Shown: positions 34,876-47,179, counted from the first letter of the stretch. The stretch is DNA of 64,000 nucleotides from Collybiopsis luxurians FD-317 M1 (GCA_000827265.1 KN834791.1:221445-285444); one strand, 5' to 3'. Numbers and translations: made by a program. Notes: generated from the sequence alone by a model not told the origin.

Positions 34876-35211
34876 CATAACATGATAATCACAATCTGTG
34901 CCACATTTGGTCAATTGCAGGCAATAATTGTTTAGATAGAATAAAACTTCATTGCAAAATTGATTTTTGCTACATGGGAAGCTGAAAAACTTCAGAATTT
35001 GTGTAATTACTGACCTTCAAGTATACCTCAGAGATTGGAGGTTCAGAAGGTACAGGTCCAGTTTAGAGGTTCAGAGACCTGCCGAACCTTGAACTGCACC
35101 TGGAGGTTCAGTCCAGGGATTTCCCTGAACTGGACCTGAATCTGAGGTCCAGTTCAGGTTTGGACTAGGTTCACCAGGTTCATGTTCATGGACTGAACCA
35201 TGGCAACTCTG
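34873..35211. mobile_element. hAT-family element 3, one end only
   Basis: Matches the right half of the element at 28964-29606 and ends CCATGGCAACTCTG at 35211, directly inside exon 5 of 7TM copy 4. Almost every CG of the reference copy is TG or CA here. The left end is missing or replaced by repeat R, so no target duplication can be shown. Confidence 0.65.
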
Positions 35212-35765
35212 TGCAATCAGCCCAGTTCCAAACATGTTAACCAACAGAGAAACCACACCTGATGTCCAATCTAAGCTTATGCTTGAGTCAGATTCTTCCA
35301 CCTTAAGGTCAATATCATCCAAGATGCAATCAGCAATTGAAGTTCCTAATTGGTATCATGCAATGAATTCAGCAAATTTATTATCTTTAAAAGGGTTAGC
35401 TACACACCAATATTTACAATCATGAGAAGTGCAAGTGCAACCTTCCAATGCTTCTCCTCCCAAAACAGAGTCCAGGCTCTCCAAATTACAATGAAGTCAC
35501 TCAAAAGTATCTGGTTAACAGAATCAAGTCATTGAAACAAGAGATAGACAAAACTAACTCACAGAGGTTGCCATAGCCCAACTTAACATACAATCAATGG
35601 GTGCAAGTCCCTTAAACTCTGTTTGGGTGTGAGCTTTATCTTGTATAAGAGTGAATGCAACATTTGTCAAAAAAAATTCCAAGTCAAGGCAAATAATGCA
35701 ATAACCAGGCCAGTAAGAAGTATAATACTTGAATGAGTCAGTTCTATCAAGGTGCCACAATTAAA
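35212..35765 (-). pseudogene. 7TM membrane protein, copy 4 (fragment)
   Basis: Only exons 3, 4 and the first part of 5 remain. Exon 3 lacks eight bases near its start and reads out of frame. Exon 5 breaks after GTGLI at the hAT terminus. Upstream homology ends inside intron 2 near 35765. Non-functional. Confidence 0.75.
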
Positions 35766-36734
35766 CAGACATGTGAGTTGAAACTGCAATTCATGGACCA
35801 AGTTATAAGCACAGGTGCAGCTAAAGTATCTGTAACTGAGCTACGTCACATTTGACAACACAGATGTGGAGTGGGTGCATTGTAATATAATCCGGTTAAG
35901 CAACAAAACATAAGCAAAAACAAAGGAGATTCAACCACCACTTCTCCTTACCATTAGGGACACAAATTACACAATTCTCATTCCCAATTTACACAGATTG
36001 TCTATTATTTACATACATAGCCACATGTACAGTGCAATGTTGGAGTTTCCAATCCATGATAGCAATTGGAATGCTCGCCACACCCTTGTTTTTGCTTCCG
36101 CCAGTTTGAGGGTTTGATAGCCTCTGGCTTATTTATTTTTTATTGATAGTATGGCTGCATAATATGGTAGATAGTTCAACCTATCAGTAGAAATTGCATA
36201 TAATGTACCATACAAAAAATTCATTCCCTGCACATTTGCTAGGGCTTTTCACTATTAGACTGGAATATTCATGTTGTTCTCACATTTATTCCAACATGCA
36301 ATCCATCACAATCAGTTCAGAAGAAGAAGGAACAAAAATAGACAGAACCCAGGTCTGCCAGTAACAGCATGAGCAGAAAGTTTCTCGAGAACCCCTGCGG
36401 TTCTTCAAGCTTGGTGAGAAATGAATGAAATCTTTCTCCTGTCCCAGGCCAGCTTGGGTTTCACTGTGGTGGACTCAAGAGTTTGCATCCAAAATTATTA
36501 CCAAACTTTCACATTGAAAAGAGAAATTTTTTCTTTCAAAAATTTATTAGGAATGCAGTTCCTTTTACCTTAGAAAATTGTTATTAAAAGAATATAAATT
36601 TTGCCAGTAAAAACCACTGAAATTATTTTCGCAAAATGATTTGAATTTACTGGGTATATCTTATCAATCCCCCCTGTTATCTTTATTTGATTTCACTCAT
36701 CATTCAAAGAAAATTTTGCAACCCTAATGATGTC
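35766..36734. other. Spacer between duplication units
   Basis: No gene. 36390-36480 shares a diverged segment with 41205-41300 (CCCAGGCCAGCTT core). Otherwise AT-rich, CpG-poor sequence. Confidence 0.4.
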
Positions 36735-37190
36735 CAATCTCAAATGGCTTCATGGAGCTTGGAAGATGGGCTCTCATGGTGTAGCAAGGTTCACAAATAA
36801 AATTAACTTGTTGGTATTAGATTTTCTTGTTTTTGGAGCCCTACCCAATGCATCTTCACCAGTTGGACAGAAAACCCCAATGACACATTCAACAGCAATA
36901 CACTCAATCACTTGGCCAATGCGTTTTTGAAAATGAGCTGAATCTGCAAATTGACAAGCTTGATGACAGCTGTCCTTCTCATTTCGCTTGAACTTTCTCT
37001 TAATTGAGCAGTTCACTGTTGCTAGATGTGGCCTTGTGTTGAAAACCCAATCTGGGATATCCATGGGTATACTCATAACAGAAGGTATTCTCTCAGCATC
37101 TTTTAGGACTGGCACATTCCCAAAGGTGACAACAACCCTATATTCAAAGTGCACCTCCTGTGTGATTACCCATGGATTTATTACAACAGT
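36735..37190 (-). pseudogene. Unknown minus-strand gene fragment, unit D
   Basis: Copy of 26360-26860 with the same protein-like segments (MHFEYRVVVTFGNVPVLKD, SIPMDIPDWVFNTRPHLAT). This copy has a longer open stretch than unit A (126 codons from 37154), but CG sites are widely changed to TG/CA and no intact gene can be built. Sits 3' of 7TM copy 5, as unit A sits 3' of copy 2. Confidence 0.4.
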
Positions 37191-37381
37191 GAGTTCGTTC
37201 TACATAAGTTGTTTCATACTGACTAACTCATTTACACAGGGGTCAGCACTTTTTATGACCTCAAATCCTGATGGAAAAGTAGTGTATACTTATTGGTAGA
37301 GGGCAATGACACATTACACAGATAAATATTCATGAAACTACTCAAGCACCAACAAAATTTCCAATTGAATTTCAAGAACAT

Positions 37382-38682
37382 TCATTCCAGATGAACCCTT
37401 CCGAGGGAACCCAGGTTGATATGGAAGGACTCAATTACTGAAGTGTTGTCCATGTTAACTAAAATGACAACTGCAACAGGATACCATGTCTAGGAAATGT
37501 ATTCATGAATTAGTACAGTTGGCCGAGTGTAAAAGGAGCCAGGACTTACAGAAGCAAAAATAAATATACAATCAAAAATTTGATAGGCTAGGGAACGCTG
37601 TCCATTTGCAGGTCCATACATATGTAACAAGTTGAAGACAACAAAGAGGACCTGTATGGTGCAATATAAAGCCCCAGTTTCAATCAATAGAAGCAGGATA
37701 TTCTGAGTCCTGGTTCTTATGTGGAAAGCAGCAAGTTCTTTCATGGCAGAATAGTGACACCTGCATGGAATTACCAATTGTAAGAAATAGAGGTCTAGAT
37801 GGGAGAGTTTGAAGGCACTTTCCAAGCTTTCCATGCAATCAACCCAGTTGCAAACATGTTAACTGCCAGGGAAACAACAGCTGATATCCAGTCCAAACTT
37901 ATGCTAGAGTTCATTACTAATGGCACCTTGATGTCAACTTCATCAAAAATGCAATCAGTAATTTGAGTTCCTATATAGTATCATGCAGAAAGTTCAGTAC
38001 CTGTGTCATCCTTGAAACGGTTAACCACACACCAATATTTACAGTCATGAAAAGTGTAAGTGCAACCCTAAAAAGCCTGTTCTGCTGAAACAATATCCAA
38101 GCTCTCCAAACTACAATGAAATCATTCAAAACCATCTGATTTGCAGAATCAAGTCTTTGGATAAGAGAGAAGCAAATTAAACTCACAGAAATCGCCAAAG
38201 TCCAACTTTGAATATAAGCAATGAGTAATAACTTTTTGTTTGCTATTTGGGCCTCAGTTTCAAGTCCTCCCTGTTCCTTGGGCTTTATTTGTACAAAATC
38301 AACCCGATCTTGTATGAGCGGGACTGCCCCATCACAAAATGTGGACAAGGTCAAGGCAATAAATGTAATAATTAGGCAGGAAAGAAGAGCAATTCTTGAA
38401 CGGGTCAAGGATTTAGTTCTAAGGTGCCACAATCAAACAGACATTTGAGTTGAAAATCTTCGTGAGAATCAACAGTCTTGCATACACGAGGATGTGGATA
38501 GCAATTAGTATTCCTAAAGCAGATATACCTAGAAGCAGTAATTATCAACTGGTCTATCGTTAAACAAAGAATTTTGAATAATACATACCAAAGCCAGTAA
38601 CCCCAACCAGTATCCAAGATATAATGTTGTTGTAGACAACATTGGCATAGAGCGCAATAGCCTGTTGCTCTGCCGGGGTCAT
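37382..38682 (-). pseudogene. 7TM membrane protein, copy 5 (GC splice donor lost)
   Basis: Complete seven-exon layout from ATG 38682 (MTPAEQQAIALYANVVYNN) to TGA 37382-37384. All exons are open: SRIALLSCLIITFIALTL, VLNDFIVVWRAWILF, SAVVSLAVNMFATGLIAWKAW, NILLLLIETGALYCTIQ, TWYPVAVVILVN. The only visible defect is the fifth donor: where sisters have G|GCAAGT, this copy has G|GAAAGT (37822-37821). The nearby GT gives a shifted frame and a stop. A TATA-like TATAAATAG precedes the start near 38725. Probably inactive or makes a truncated protein, unless GA is tolerated. Confidence 0.6.
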
Positions 38683-38904
38683 GAAGTAAAGACCCTTTGT
38701 GTGGTCATTCCAGGCAGGCTATTTATACTGAAAGCTCCGAAATTATTCATTTCCACTGCTAGTGGCATGACGTTTCTGGAAATAGAGAGTATTGATTCAC
38801 AATACAATTGGTTCCTAGATCTTTGAGGCCTAATGGAAGAATGGGCATTGTCACCACGTTATATGCGATTGACTCGGAGACCGCAGTTTATTAGCGGAGC
38901 GGAG

Positions 38905-39280
38905 TCAATATGGTTTCTTTGCTAGCCAAACTGGGGTAACTTGGGCCCAGAACTGGGATATAGATGTGTGTACTCAGGCTTAACAAGGGACAGTTACACT
39001 AACTAGTTTGACGCATGCAATTCCATGTTATGGATTACCTACATGTCACATATTTACATATTTAGAACACCGGTCTTGTGTTCAAACGCGCCTGTTGGTG
39101 CCAGAATGTTTGCACCTTCAGATGCCCCAGGCCTCGAACAGGAGGACGGAGCAGTGCCGCTATGGTTTCTTTGCCAGCCAAATCGGGGTAAATTGGGCCT
39201 AGAAATGAGGTATAGACGAGTGTAACCGTAGACCTAATGTAGACCAACCGGTACGACTCGTGCGATGGGTTACTCTCAAT
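38905..39280. repeat. Two direct repeats of about 120 bp
   Basis: A segment starting TATGGTTTCTTTGC at about 38910 recurs at about 39160 with TAGCC/CAGCC, GGGGTAA, TTGGGCC and TATAGA words in the same order. Spacing about 250 bp. Nature unknown. Confidence 0.5.
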
Positions 39281-41369
39281 TTTTAAATTGAGGAATCTTA
39301 ATGAAATGATCTCAACGTCCAAGGAAGCGAGACCTGCAACACCATAAATGCTAAGGCCAAATACAGAACCTTATAAATAAATGTTCGAAATCCCGAATCG
39401 GATGCAAGTTTGGTTCTAGAACCATAGAAAAAACAATGACAGTGCGAGATGAACAGACCATCATAATCTGTTCGTCAAAAGGAAACTAAAATGAATAACT
39501 TACAATGCACGCTGGTTGGTAACGGCGTTACGGGGACGAGCAGAACGGACCATTAGACCTTATTTGCAAGTCCTTGGCAAAGATTTTTGGTGTGCAACCG
39601 GGAAATGCTCCATTTAGTGATCACGATTTTGCTGCTGCCGTGATGCTGTATAGAGCAGTATGACAATTACGAGTTCGGAATGAAATGGAGGTAACTCATC
39701 CTTATGGTCGGTTTTTCATGGGCGCTCATGCCGTATCAGTCCCGCTTTAGTAACCGGATTGTCCCTAGATGGCTTATTTTTGAATTCTTTGATTTCATCA
39801 AATTTTTTTGCCCATCACCAACCCATCACTTTCACTCGGCATCTATCTATGCACCTTTCCTTTGTACTTGAATCCACAGACACTCTACAAGACTAGGAGT
39901 AAATGAGAGAAAGGGCTGCCGCGAGAACTCGCGCGGCAATGTACCATGAGCAAATATAATATTTGCGAAAATGGCATGAAGACTCGCTGACTATGAAGAC
40001 TTTTGCAAAATGCTTGCAGGCGTAATAAGTGAGGCAAAGGCAGGGATGCAAAATTAGGAAGAACCGGTGTAAGCACCGAAGAACCAGTCAGTTTCACATA
40101 CAAGGAAGCATAGTCAAGGAGCATTCGAGCGGGTGAAGACAAATAGAAAAGTTTGTCTGAAGCTGAGGTTTGTAAACAAGGAAATGTGGAAAGCAAACTA
40201 AAAGCAAGGGCTCCGAAAATCGCATGAGTACATGCAACTGAGCCACTTATTTTGCCGGAAGCAAGTGAGAAGCCAAAATAGCGCCGAGTGCTGCATAAGG
40301 AGCTGTACTATTCTTTTGCTATTCTGATCCAGAAGTGCAAGATTATGCTTGAATTGTTTCTCATGCTCTACTAGTAGTTCCTGAGCTATTATACTTCAAA
40401 AAAATTACTGTACCATCTTAAATAGTATATCAGTATGACCATAAGTTGTGTAGAAAAGAATCAGGATCTTTGATGATGCCGAAAGAGGCCATTTTTGCCA
40501 GCAACCTGGGAATTGTGTTCATAAGCATTGTAAGGGTAGACTGGTAGAAAAGAATATTGAAGATTGTAACTGAACCTGTCAGTTACAAGTGGACAAGGAC
40601 AAAGTTTGCCTGGTCCGAGCAGCCAGACTCCCGCCAAAGCTTGAAAAATGACACACTTGCACTTCTCTGTGATCTTGAAGGGTCTTGCTGGTACCATCTA
40701 GAATGACCCTCACACTCCCTTAAAAATAGAAAAAGTTAAAGTATTTGATCTTTAGTATATCAAGACTATATTGGGCAAGTCAGCAATCCATTCAATAAGA
40801 ATTGCAAAACCTTTTCTAGCGAACTCACTTGTACTTCTGGGTCAAAAATAGCAAAGATTTGACAACTGGACAAAGTCGGGCACCTTCTGAATATGGTAAG
40901 AAAAAACGCAAGCAATTGGTCAGCAACAGGCCCTGCATAAGGACAATTTCTACACTGTGTTTCGACCTCGTAACATCGTGGCCCGCTCATTGTTAAATGA
41001 GGTGGAGAAGGGGCGCGCAGACAAAGGAGCGATGTGGGGAGGTACGGAGAGCAATGATATGGAAATATTACCTGGCGCTGGGTCAAAGTCCAAAGATGAA
41101 CTGTCAAACGATGATGTATTTTTATGTTGATCTTTTGTTGCAAAGCTCGGCAGCTTTCAATCGATGCAAACCATTGGACAATGAGTTGCAAATAAGCAAC
41201 CCCTGAGGCGGCGGTCCTTCAAGTACAGTGAGAAATGAATGGAATCATTGCCTGGTCCCAGGCCAGCTTAGCTTCGAATGTGTCACGGTCATAGCGAAGG
41301 ATATAGAGTGGGTCATCAGCTACAATGGTATTCAGCAGGTTGATGGGCAGAGTGGAGAGAACACGTACT
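39281..41369. other. Intergenic, no gene supported
   Basis: A diverged piece of repeat R lies near 39665-39725, followed by pyrimidine-rich sequence. A minus-strand open stretch near 40990-40770 (MSGPRCYEVETQCRNCPY) has normal base composition but no partner exons or known family. Nothing else seen. Confidence 0.4.
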
Positions 41370-42030
41370 TCTAACTGAGCTGTTCGGGTGTGAGCAGCAG
41401 TGCAGGCTCGAGAGGGGGAGGTCGCTCGATGGATGGGGAGTAGATCTACGGAGCGGACTGATCCACGTACCTCAAGTTCAGCTGGCGAACGCTGTTCGGG
41501 TGTGGGTGAGTGCTCAAAGGTGGACGGTACGTTTTCCTACATGCCATGGATGGATGAGATTACATTACATTATCCAGTCGGTCAATAATTTCCTGCGTGT
41601 ATCTCTTCAATTTTCACTTTTCCTTTTTGACGGCGGCTTTGCCCGCGACGGGTTATTAGACTTACGGGCGGCAATAAAATGTACCGGGACCTCGAACTGA
41701 CCGACTAGAAATCTTCACACGAGTCATCTGGAGGAGGAGGCTCGTTTTTTATAGTTTTCGTTTCTTCTTGAAGGAGCCTTTGGCTGGAGGAAGAGGCAAG
41801 GAAGAGGACAAAGATGCGCTGAACCGGCGTCTAACTGAATACTTAAGTTCTCTGCGCCACACTGATGACTGCAGGGGCTCAGTTTCACACGCGGATACAC
41901 AGACTCCTTGACCTTTCCCCAGGGATTCGAGCGTTTGCTATGTAAAAAAATGTAAATTCAGCGCCCAAGCTTTACTTTGCAGTGTTGTTGACCGCGGCCG
42001 CTGAAACGGCCGAATAACCTGCGAGAATAG
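41370..42030 (-). pseudogene. Duplicated 5' fragment and promoter of the chromodomain gene
   Basis: Collapsed copy of about 24300-25960: the exon around CTGTTCGGGTGTGA (seen twice here, 41391 and 41491), the intron and exon around CATGGATGGATGA (41546), the basic-exon neighbourhood, the first-exon 3' part (GACCTCGAACTGACCGAC, 41688) and the promoter up to about 42030. Large internal pieces are missing, including the chromodomain, and there is no usable frame. It sits immediately upstream of GNA1, divergently oriented. Confidence 0.75.
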
Positions 42031-42177
42031 TGCGGCGGTGCAAACGTTGGTTGTGGCAGTATCGCCGTAACCTTGGCTCCACTATTTAATCTCATATTCT
42101 TATTTCACTACCACCACTACCACCACCAGTTACCACCTACCACCTACCATACACCACCACCTATACCTTCTTTCAAC

Positions 42178-42935
42178 ATGTCATCCTCCAAATTCACCCC
42201 AGACTCCTCCCTCGACCTTCTCTTCTCCGCAGACCTCATCTCCACAGAGGTCAAATCCCAACTCCACCCAGACGTTCACGTACGTATCCTTTCTTTCCTC
42301 ACTTTCCCTTCCTAGCCCTGTTCCCAATCCTCATCCTAATCCACAGATCCGCCCCCTCGCCTCAACAGACTACCACAGAGGCCACCTCTCCGTCCTCTCC
42401 GTCCTAACCGTCGTCACAGACCCAGGCGAACAAGCCTGGCTCTCCCAATTCAACGCCCTCCGCTCTTCCGCCCCCCGCTCTTCCCCCCCCACCTACTACA
42501 CCATCGTCGTCATCGACAAACCCACAGACCAAATCGTCGGCGTCGGCACCGTCTTTATCGAACGCAAGTTCCTCCGCGGGTTGGGGTCCGTGGGACACAT
42601 TGAGGACATCGCGGTGGATAAGAACCAGCAGGGGAAGAAATTGGGGTTGAGGATCATACAGGCTCTCTCGTATATCAGTGAGAATAGCGGTTGTTACAAG
42701 ACGATTTTGAATTGCAGTGATGCTAATATACGTGCGTATTCTTTCTACGTTCACTTCAACATTGAAACTCATTCTATTTTGCACTGTATAGCCTTTTACG
42801 AAAAATGTGGATACCAGAAGAAGGAAAACGAAATGGTACGCTTTCATCCCCTCCTTCCACATCCTCCTCCCTAATTCTTCCCTCCCTTAGGCAAAATACG
42901 CCCCAGAGCGCTCTAAAAGCCCTTCTCGGTTGTAA
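42178..42935 (+). CDS. GNA1: Glucosamine 6-phosphate N-acetyltransferase (GNAT family)
   Basis: Four exons: 42178-42279, 42347-42731, 42792-42835 and 42891-42935, 191 residues, which is the usual size for fungal Gna1. The enzyme transfers acetyl from acetyl-CoA to glucosamine 6-phosphate in the cytosol, a step towards UDP-GlcNAc and so to chitin and glycans. The N-terminal part carries IRPLASTDYHRGHLSVLSVL; the acetyl-CoA loop is GHIEDIAVDKNQQGKKLG (Q/R-x-x-G-x-A/G type); and the C-terminal motif is KTILNCSDANIPFYEKCGY, characteristic of Gna1. All introns have GT-AG ends (GTACGT, GTGCGT, GTACGC) and keep frame. Start chosen at the first ATG, in a pyrimidine-rich context after CTTTCAAC. CpG-rich, clearly a functional gene. 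Confidence 0.95.
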
Positions 42936-43159
42936 AACGTAAACGTAGAACGACGGACAACGGACATCTCGCATTACGATATTAGACTAGAATCCGAACA
43001 GGCTTCACGGACTCATTATCGCCAACCTAACTTTTTTAATGTACAAAACCTCTATTATCATTAACAACGAGTATCGCAACACGTTACACGTTACAGTACC
43101 TATTTATCAATCTGTAATACCTATACCGATACCAAATACCCGAAACACTATTACTGTAA
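42936..43159. other. Convergent 3' flanks of GNA1 and GH1
   Basis: 224 bp between two stop codons, AT-rich, no feature seen. Confidence 0.5.
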
Positions 43160-46101
43160 TCAGTTTTGAAGATGAGCTTTGAAGAATTCCGCTGTCAAGA
43201 AGCATTAGCATTAATAACGGATCTTTTACGATAAGACTGGGAACCACTCACATAGCGCGAACGCCGAACGTTTGTAAACTCGCTCCAACGTTGGTGTCGA
43301 ATAGTTTACATACTGAATACCAAATCTGGAGAGGAGGGGTGTGTTAGACCAGGGGGGCCAGCGAACAGTGGGGTCAATTTTAAGGAAACTCACCTAGCAC
43401 TCTGTCCGCTGTTCCATTCAGCATTGTCCACCATAGCTATTCAAGTTACCAGAGTGAGCTGCCCGAAGTGAAAAAAACCAGAGAGAAGACACTCACCCCA
43501 AGCAAAAGCACCCTGAACCGGAATCCCATCTTCGTGAATCGAGAGCAAGAGCTCCGCGAGATAAGTCATGTAATAATCTAAAAAGCGGAGAGAGATTACT
43601 CCTTTCACTCTCGCTTGCTTTAACAGAATGCACTCACTCGTTCGATCTACATCCTCCGTAATATGATAGATCAAAGACGGCTGCCTAACCCCCTCGAAAG
43701 GCTCAGCGAACCCAAATTCAGATAGGTACTGCATCGTAACCAAGTTAAACAAAGCACATCCATATAAACGAAGCACCAAAAACTCACAATCTTCTTCGCC
43801 GGCCACCTCTTATGATACTCTTTGAACGAAGCCCTCAACAACTGCGGCGTCGCCTGCAACCAATCCGAGAGCGGATCAGCAGGCGGACCTACGGCCCATC
43901 CTACATTCCCGCCGTACAAGTTGAGCGGATCGTAACTGTACTGCGTTTCAATGTTGCATGTAGGCCAGTTGGGATGAGCCGAGTTGTTTACGCAGGCAGC
44001 AAGGCCATCATCGGGGGCACGGACGTAGTACGTTCGGTACGAGTCGATGGCGAAAAAGTCTGCTGTGCCTATGGAAAGACAACAATGGTTCAAGTCAGTA
44101 GCGATACTTACGCCCGAGTCAAACCAGTACAGACCTAGGATATCCTTCTGCTCCTCCTTGGTCAATCTAGGTAGATACTCGGGCGACAGCGTATCTTTCA
44201 ATATCTGCGGCCAATCGCCTGTAGTAAACACCGGATCTGCAAACACTCCAATTTGGAACGCAGCGTGTCGTTCGACAGCTGCAGCATCGTCCGTGTTGTT
44301 GGCTCGCCATGGGATGCCTCTACAAATCACGTAAAAAAACAGGTGAGAATTCAAGTTGTTAGGAATCGAAAAAGTAGACGAACATGTAATCATCGCTCTT
44401 GAAAGCAATCTCCCCTGTGATTTTCATTTCCCTAAAAGCTGCAGAACGACAAGTCAGTTCGAATTCTTCAGAGGTAACAATGCTGATATAAACCTTTCAC
44501 GGCACCCGCATGAGCTTTCACTACATACACATTATACCCTGTCAGTGCTAGTCCAAAGCATTTCAGAAAAGAAAACACATACAAAGATTGTAAGAGCACT
44601 GATACGGAGCAGTGGAAATATTGACTCCAGGAGCGTACGTCAGATCTAGAGAGGTGGTAAGGAACATGCAACCTTTGAAAACTTAAATGCGTATAAACTC
44701 ACTGAAAGGATAGCTTCCAACTTGACTGCAAAATACTCGAGGTTCGTTGAAAGTATACCAAGTATGGACCGAACCATTGTACGCTGCGAAAACCGTCTTG
44801 GCGTAGCTGGTGTTGGTTATCAAGATATTAGACATCCGTTATGGGTATTCTGGGAAGGGTAAAACACGTACTGAATAAAATCATCTGTAATATTAGGCGA
44901 GGTAAACCCTCCGTAGTAGGCTTCGAGTGCAAGAGGGGTGTCCCAATGGACTGAATATTTATTTCAGTAAATGAACGGAAAAACGGGAAACTGAACCTTA
45001 CATAGAGTGACAACAGGAGCGATATTCGCTTTTAAGTGTGATTGGATAACTGGATGAAAATCTTTGTCAGTACATGTTTTACCATCCACGTCGTACCTCG
45101 AACATACCATCAGCATAATGATCCAATCCTTCTTGGTTAACGGGCGAGTCTGCAGTTCCAAATGGGAAAATTCTTGCCCAGGAGATTCTTTGAGAGTAAG
45201 ACGAAATATTCAGTGCTTGGACGCCTAGTTGAATAAACAAGAGGAACATACGAGAATGAATGCGAGTTGACTCCTAGTGCAGCGATTCTAGCGATATCTT
45301 GCTTGTACAGATAATAATGCAAGTCAACGACATCAGCTAAGCATCATAGGTGAGTGACAAGCGAAAAGTACATCGTAATTGGAAAAGTCTTACCAGTACT
45401 ATTGTCTGCAATCACACCCGGCTGGCGACTAGCCCAATCCCAATTACTGGGGCCTTTCCCTTCCTCCTTGGTGGCACCCTCAACCTGATACGCCGCCGTA
45501 TCCACACCAAAGATGAACCCTTTCGGGAACTTCAAATTGGGGAGGATATCTTTCGGAGCGGGTGCATAGGAAGATGGGTATAGAGCCGGCGGAGGAGAAG
45601 GCAACACGACGGGAGTTGGGATCACAGTCGTTGTGAATGGTGGAGATTCAACGGGACCGACCTAGGTATTGAAGGCAATTACATAGGAAAGTGAGAAAGA
45701 AGCTGTCAAAGGAGTGATAGAGATCTTGAGTGACTTACAATATTCCACAGCTTTTGGAGGCCTGCAGGCGAATAGTCCCGGGGAAAAGAGCCAACTGGAG
45801 GGAACGAGGCGGTCGCGCCGATGGTGGGCAGGGATCCTTCATTCGTGGTCGATGACGACGGTGCTGGGGTGATGGTGCTAGCTGCGACTGAAGACGAGCT
45901 GGAAGCAACAGTAGACGTAGTAGTAATTAGGGTGCTTGTCGAGCTTGGGACCGATGAGCTTGGGACCGATGAACTTGGGACCGATACCCCTGAGATGGTA
46001 GTACTATTGCGGGTGACGGAAGAAGTAACTTGTTGGGGTGTAGCATGGACTCCATTCAACCCGTACAGCAGAGCTGCAGAGACCCAAGGAAGAAGAAGCA
46101 T
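43160..46101 (-). CDS. Secreted glycoside hydrolase family 1 protein (beta-glucosidase-like)
   Basis: Many-exon gene from ATG 46101 to TGA 43160-43162. A signal peptide (MLLLPWVSAALLYGLNGVHA) is followed by a Ser/Thr-rich region with VPSS repeats, likely O-glycosylated, and then by the GH1 start FPKGFIFGVDTAAYQVEGA. The catalytic acid/base lies in WYTFNEP (about 44750) and the nucleophile Glu in YLSEFGFAEPFEG (about 43690). Both are present, so the enzyme should be active. The end reads WAMVDNAEWNSGQ, FGIQYVNYST and EFFKAHLQN. GH1 enzymes cleave beta-glucosides; secreted fungal members of this SEFGF type are less studied than the intracellular ones. The 3' flank and last exons are duplicated as a dead fragment at 47.8-48.1 kb. 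Convergent with GNA1. Confidence 0.85.
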
Positions 46102-46650
46102 CTCGATTCGAATTCGGAGGCGAAAAACGTCTGGAGAAAGGAGGATAACATTGCGAATTTATAGTGGTTGAATTGGACTACAAGGTTAGCGTAATCCCCA
46201 AGATGAGCGTGTTGTAACATCAAAAAATACTAGGGGTTTCGCGTGTCAGGATTGTTGATACAATTCACGGATGGAATTAACGTCCCTAGACAATATGTGA
46301 TCCGTTGTAATAGCATGATAGCGTAGTGAAGTGGATTTCGGAATTTGGATATATGCAGATAGTTGCCAGCCGAACAAGATGGATATTATGGAATATGAGC
46401 CTTCGTATTCAGCTTCGACTTGGCTTTCGTAATTCAGCTCTGACATGTCTGAGGTCACACAAGTGCCGCTCGTGGTGATTGCAAAATGCGCTATAGGATA
46501 AATGAATGAGCAAACTATTGATCAAGCTCAGTGGCGTAAATGCGAAATCCAGGATCTGAGAGAAAGATGCGCGGTCAGCGTGATAATCGACATCCATTAG
46601 CATCAATGACAGCGTACCTCAAAACATATTGCGTAGTACCACCTGGGCGG
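46102..46650. promoter_or_regulatory. Upstream region of the GH1 gene
   Basis: No gene. On the minus strand TATAAATTC lies about 60 bp upstream of the ATG (near 46160), a plausible TATA box. Confidence 0.4.
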
Positions 46651-47120
46651 CGTACCCGTACAAAAGCATTTACCGGTAGTTCAATGAGAGCCCGCGATCG
46701 CGGTAAAGTGCTAGTCATCAGATTTTTTAGCGTCGCGGTCGCAGTATTGGATCGAGGAGTTTGAAGAGAAAAGGACATTTTGGTACCCGCTTTCAGGAAC
46801 GTTATATATGCCTAGATTACTAGATGGTGCAACTAGTGAACCGTGTGTGTGAAGAAAGTCGAATTATACAAGGAGAAATGGCCGCTGAAGGCGGCACTGA
46901 AGACTAAAAAAAGTCGGAGCATCCGGAGCTTGGAGCTTGAAGCTTGAAGCTTGAAGACGAATTGATAAGTAAAGATCTTGGGTTGTACTTGAGTGACGGA
47001 GTCAAGACTCCGCAGCTGAAGATGGTTAAAAAAAATGATTAGATTGGATTGGATTAGTAAGCCTTTGCTAAGCGCCTTTAGGCGCCTAAGTACCTTTTCT
47101 GCAACCGTAGATCGAGTAAG
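46650..47120. repeat. Duplicated segment X, copy 1
   Basis: Corresponds to about 53265-53880, sharing AAAAGCAT, GTGCTAGTCATCAGA, GCAGTATTGGATCG and GCGCCTAAGTACCTTTTC blocks. It includes a small array of AGCTTGA repeats at 46935-46955. Keeps CpGs that copy 2 has partly lost. No coding content established. Confidence 0.5.
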
Positions 47121-47179
47121 TACTGTGCAATTTTCCACAGTCGATCGGAACGTCGATGATGCATAGCGCGGTTGCTAAG

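Noticed and set aside
39060..39130. tRNA-like stretch with TTCAAAC and GGTGCC words
   Set aside because: No acceptor or T-arm pairing and no anticodon stem could be formed.
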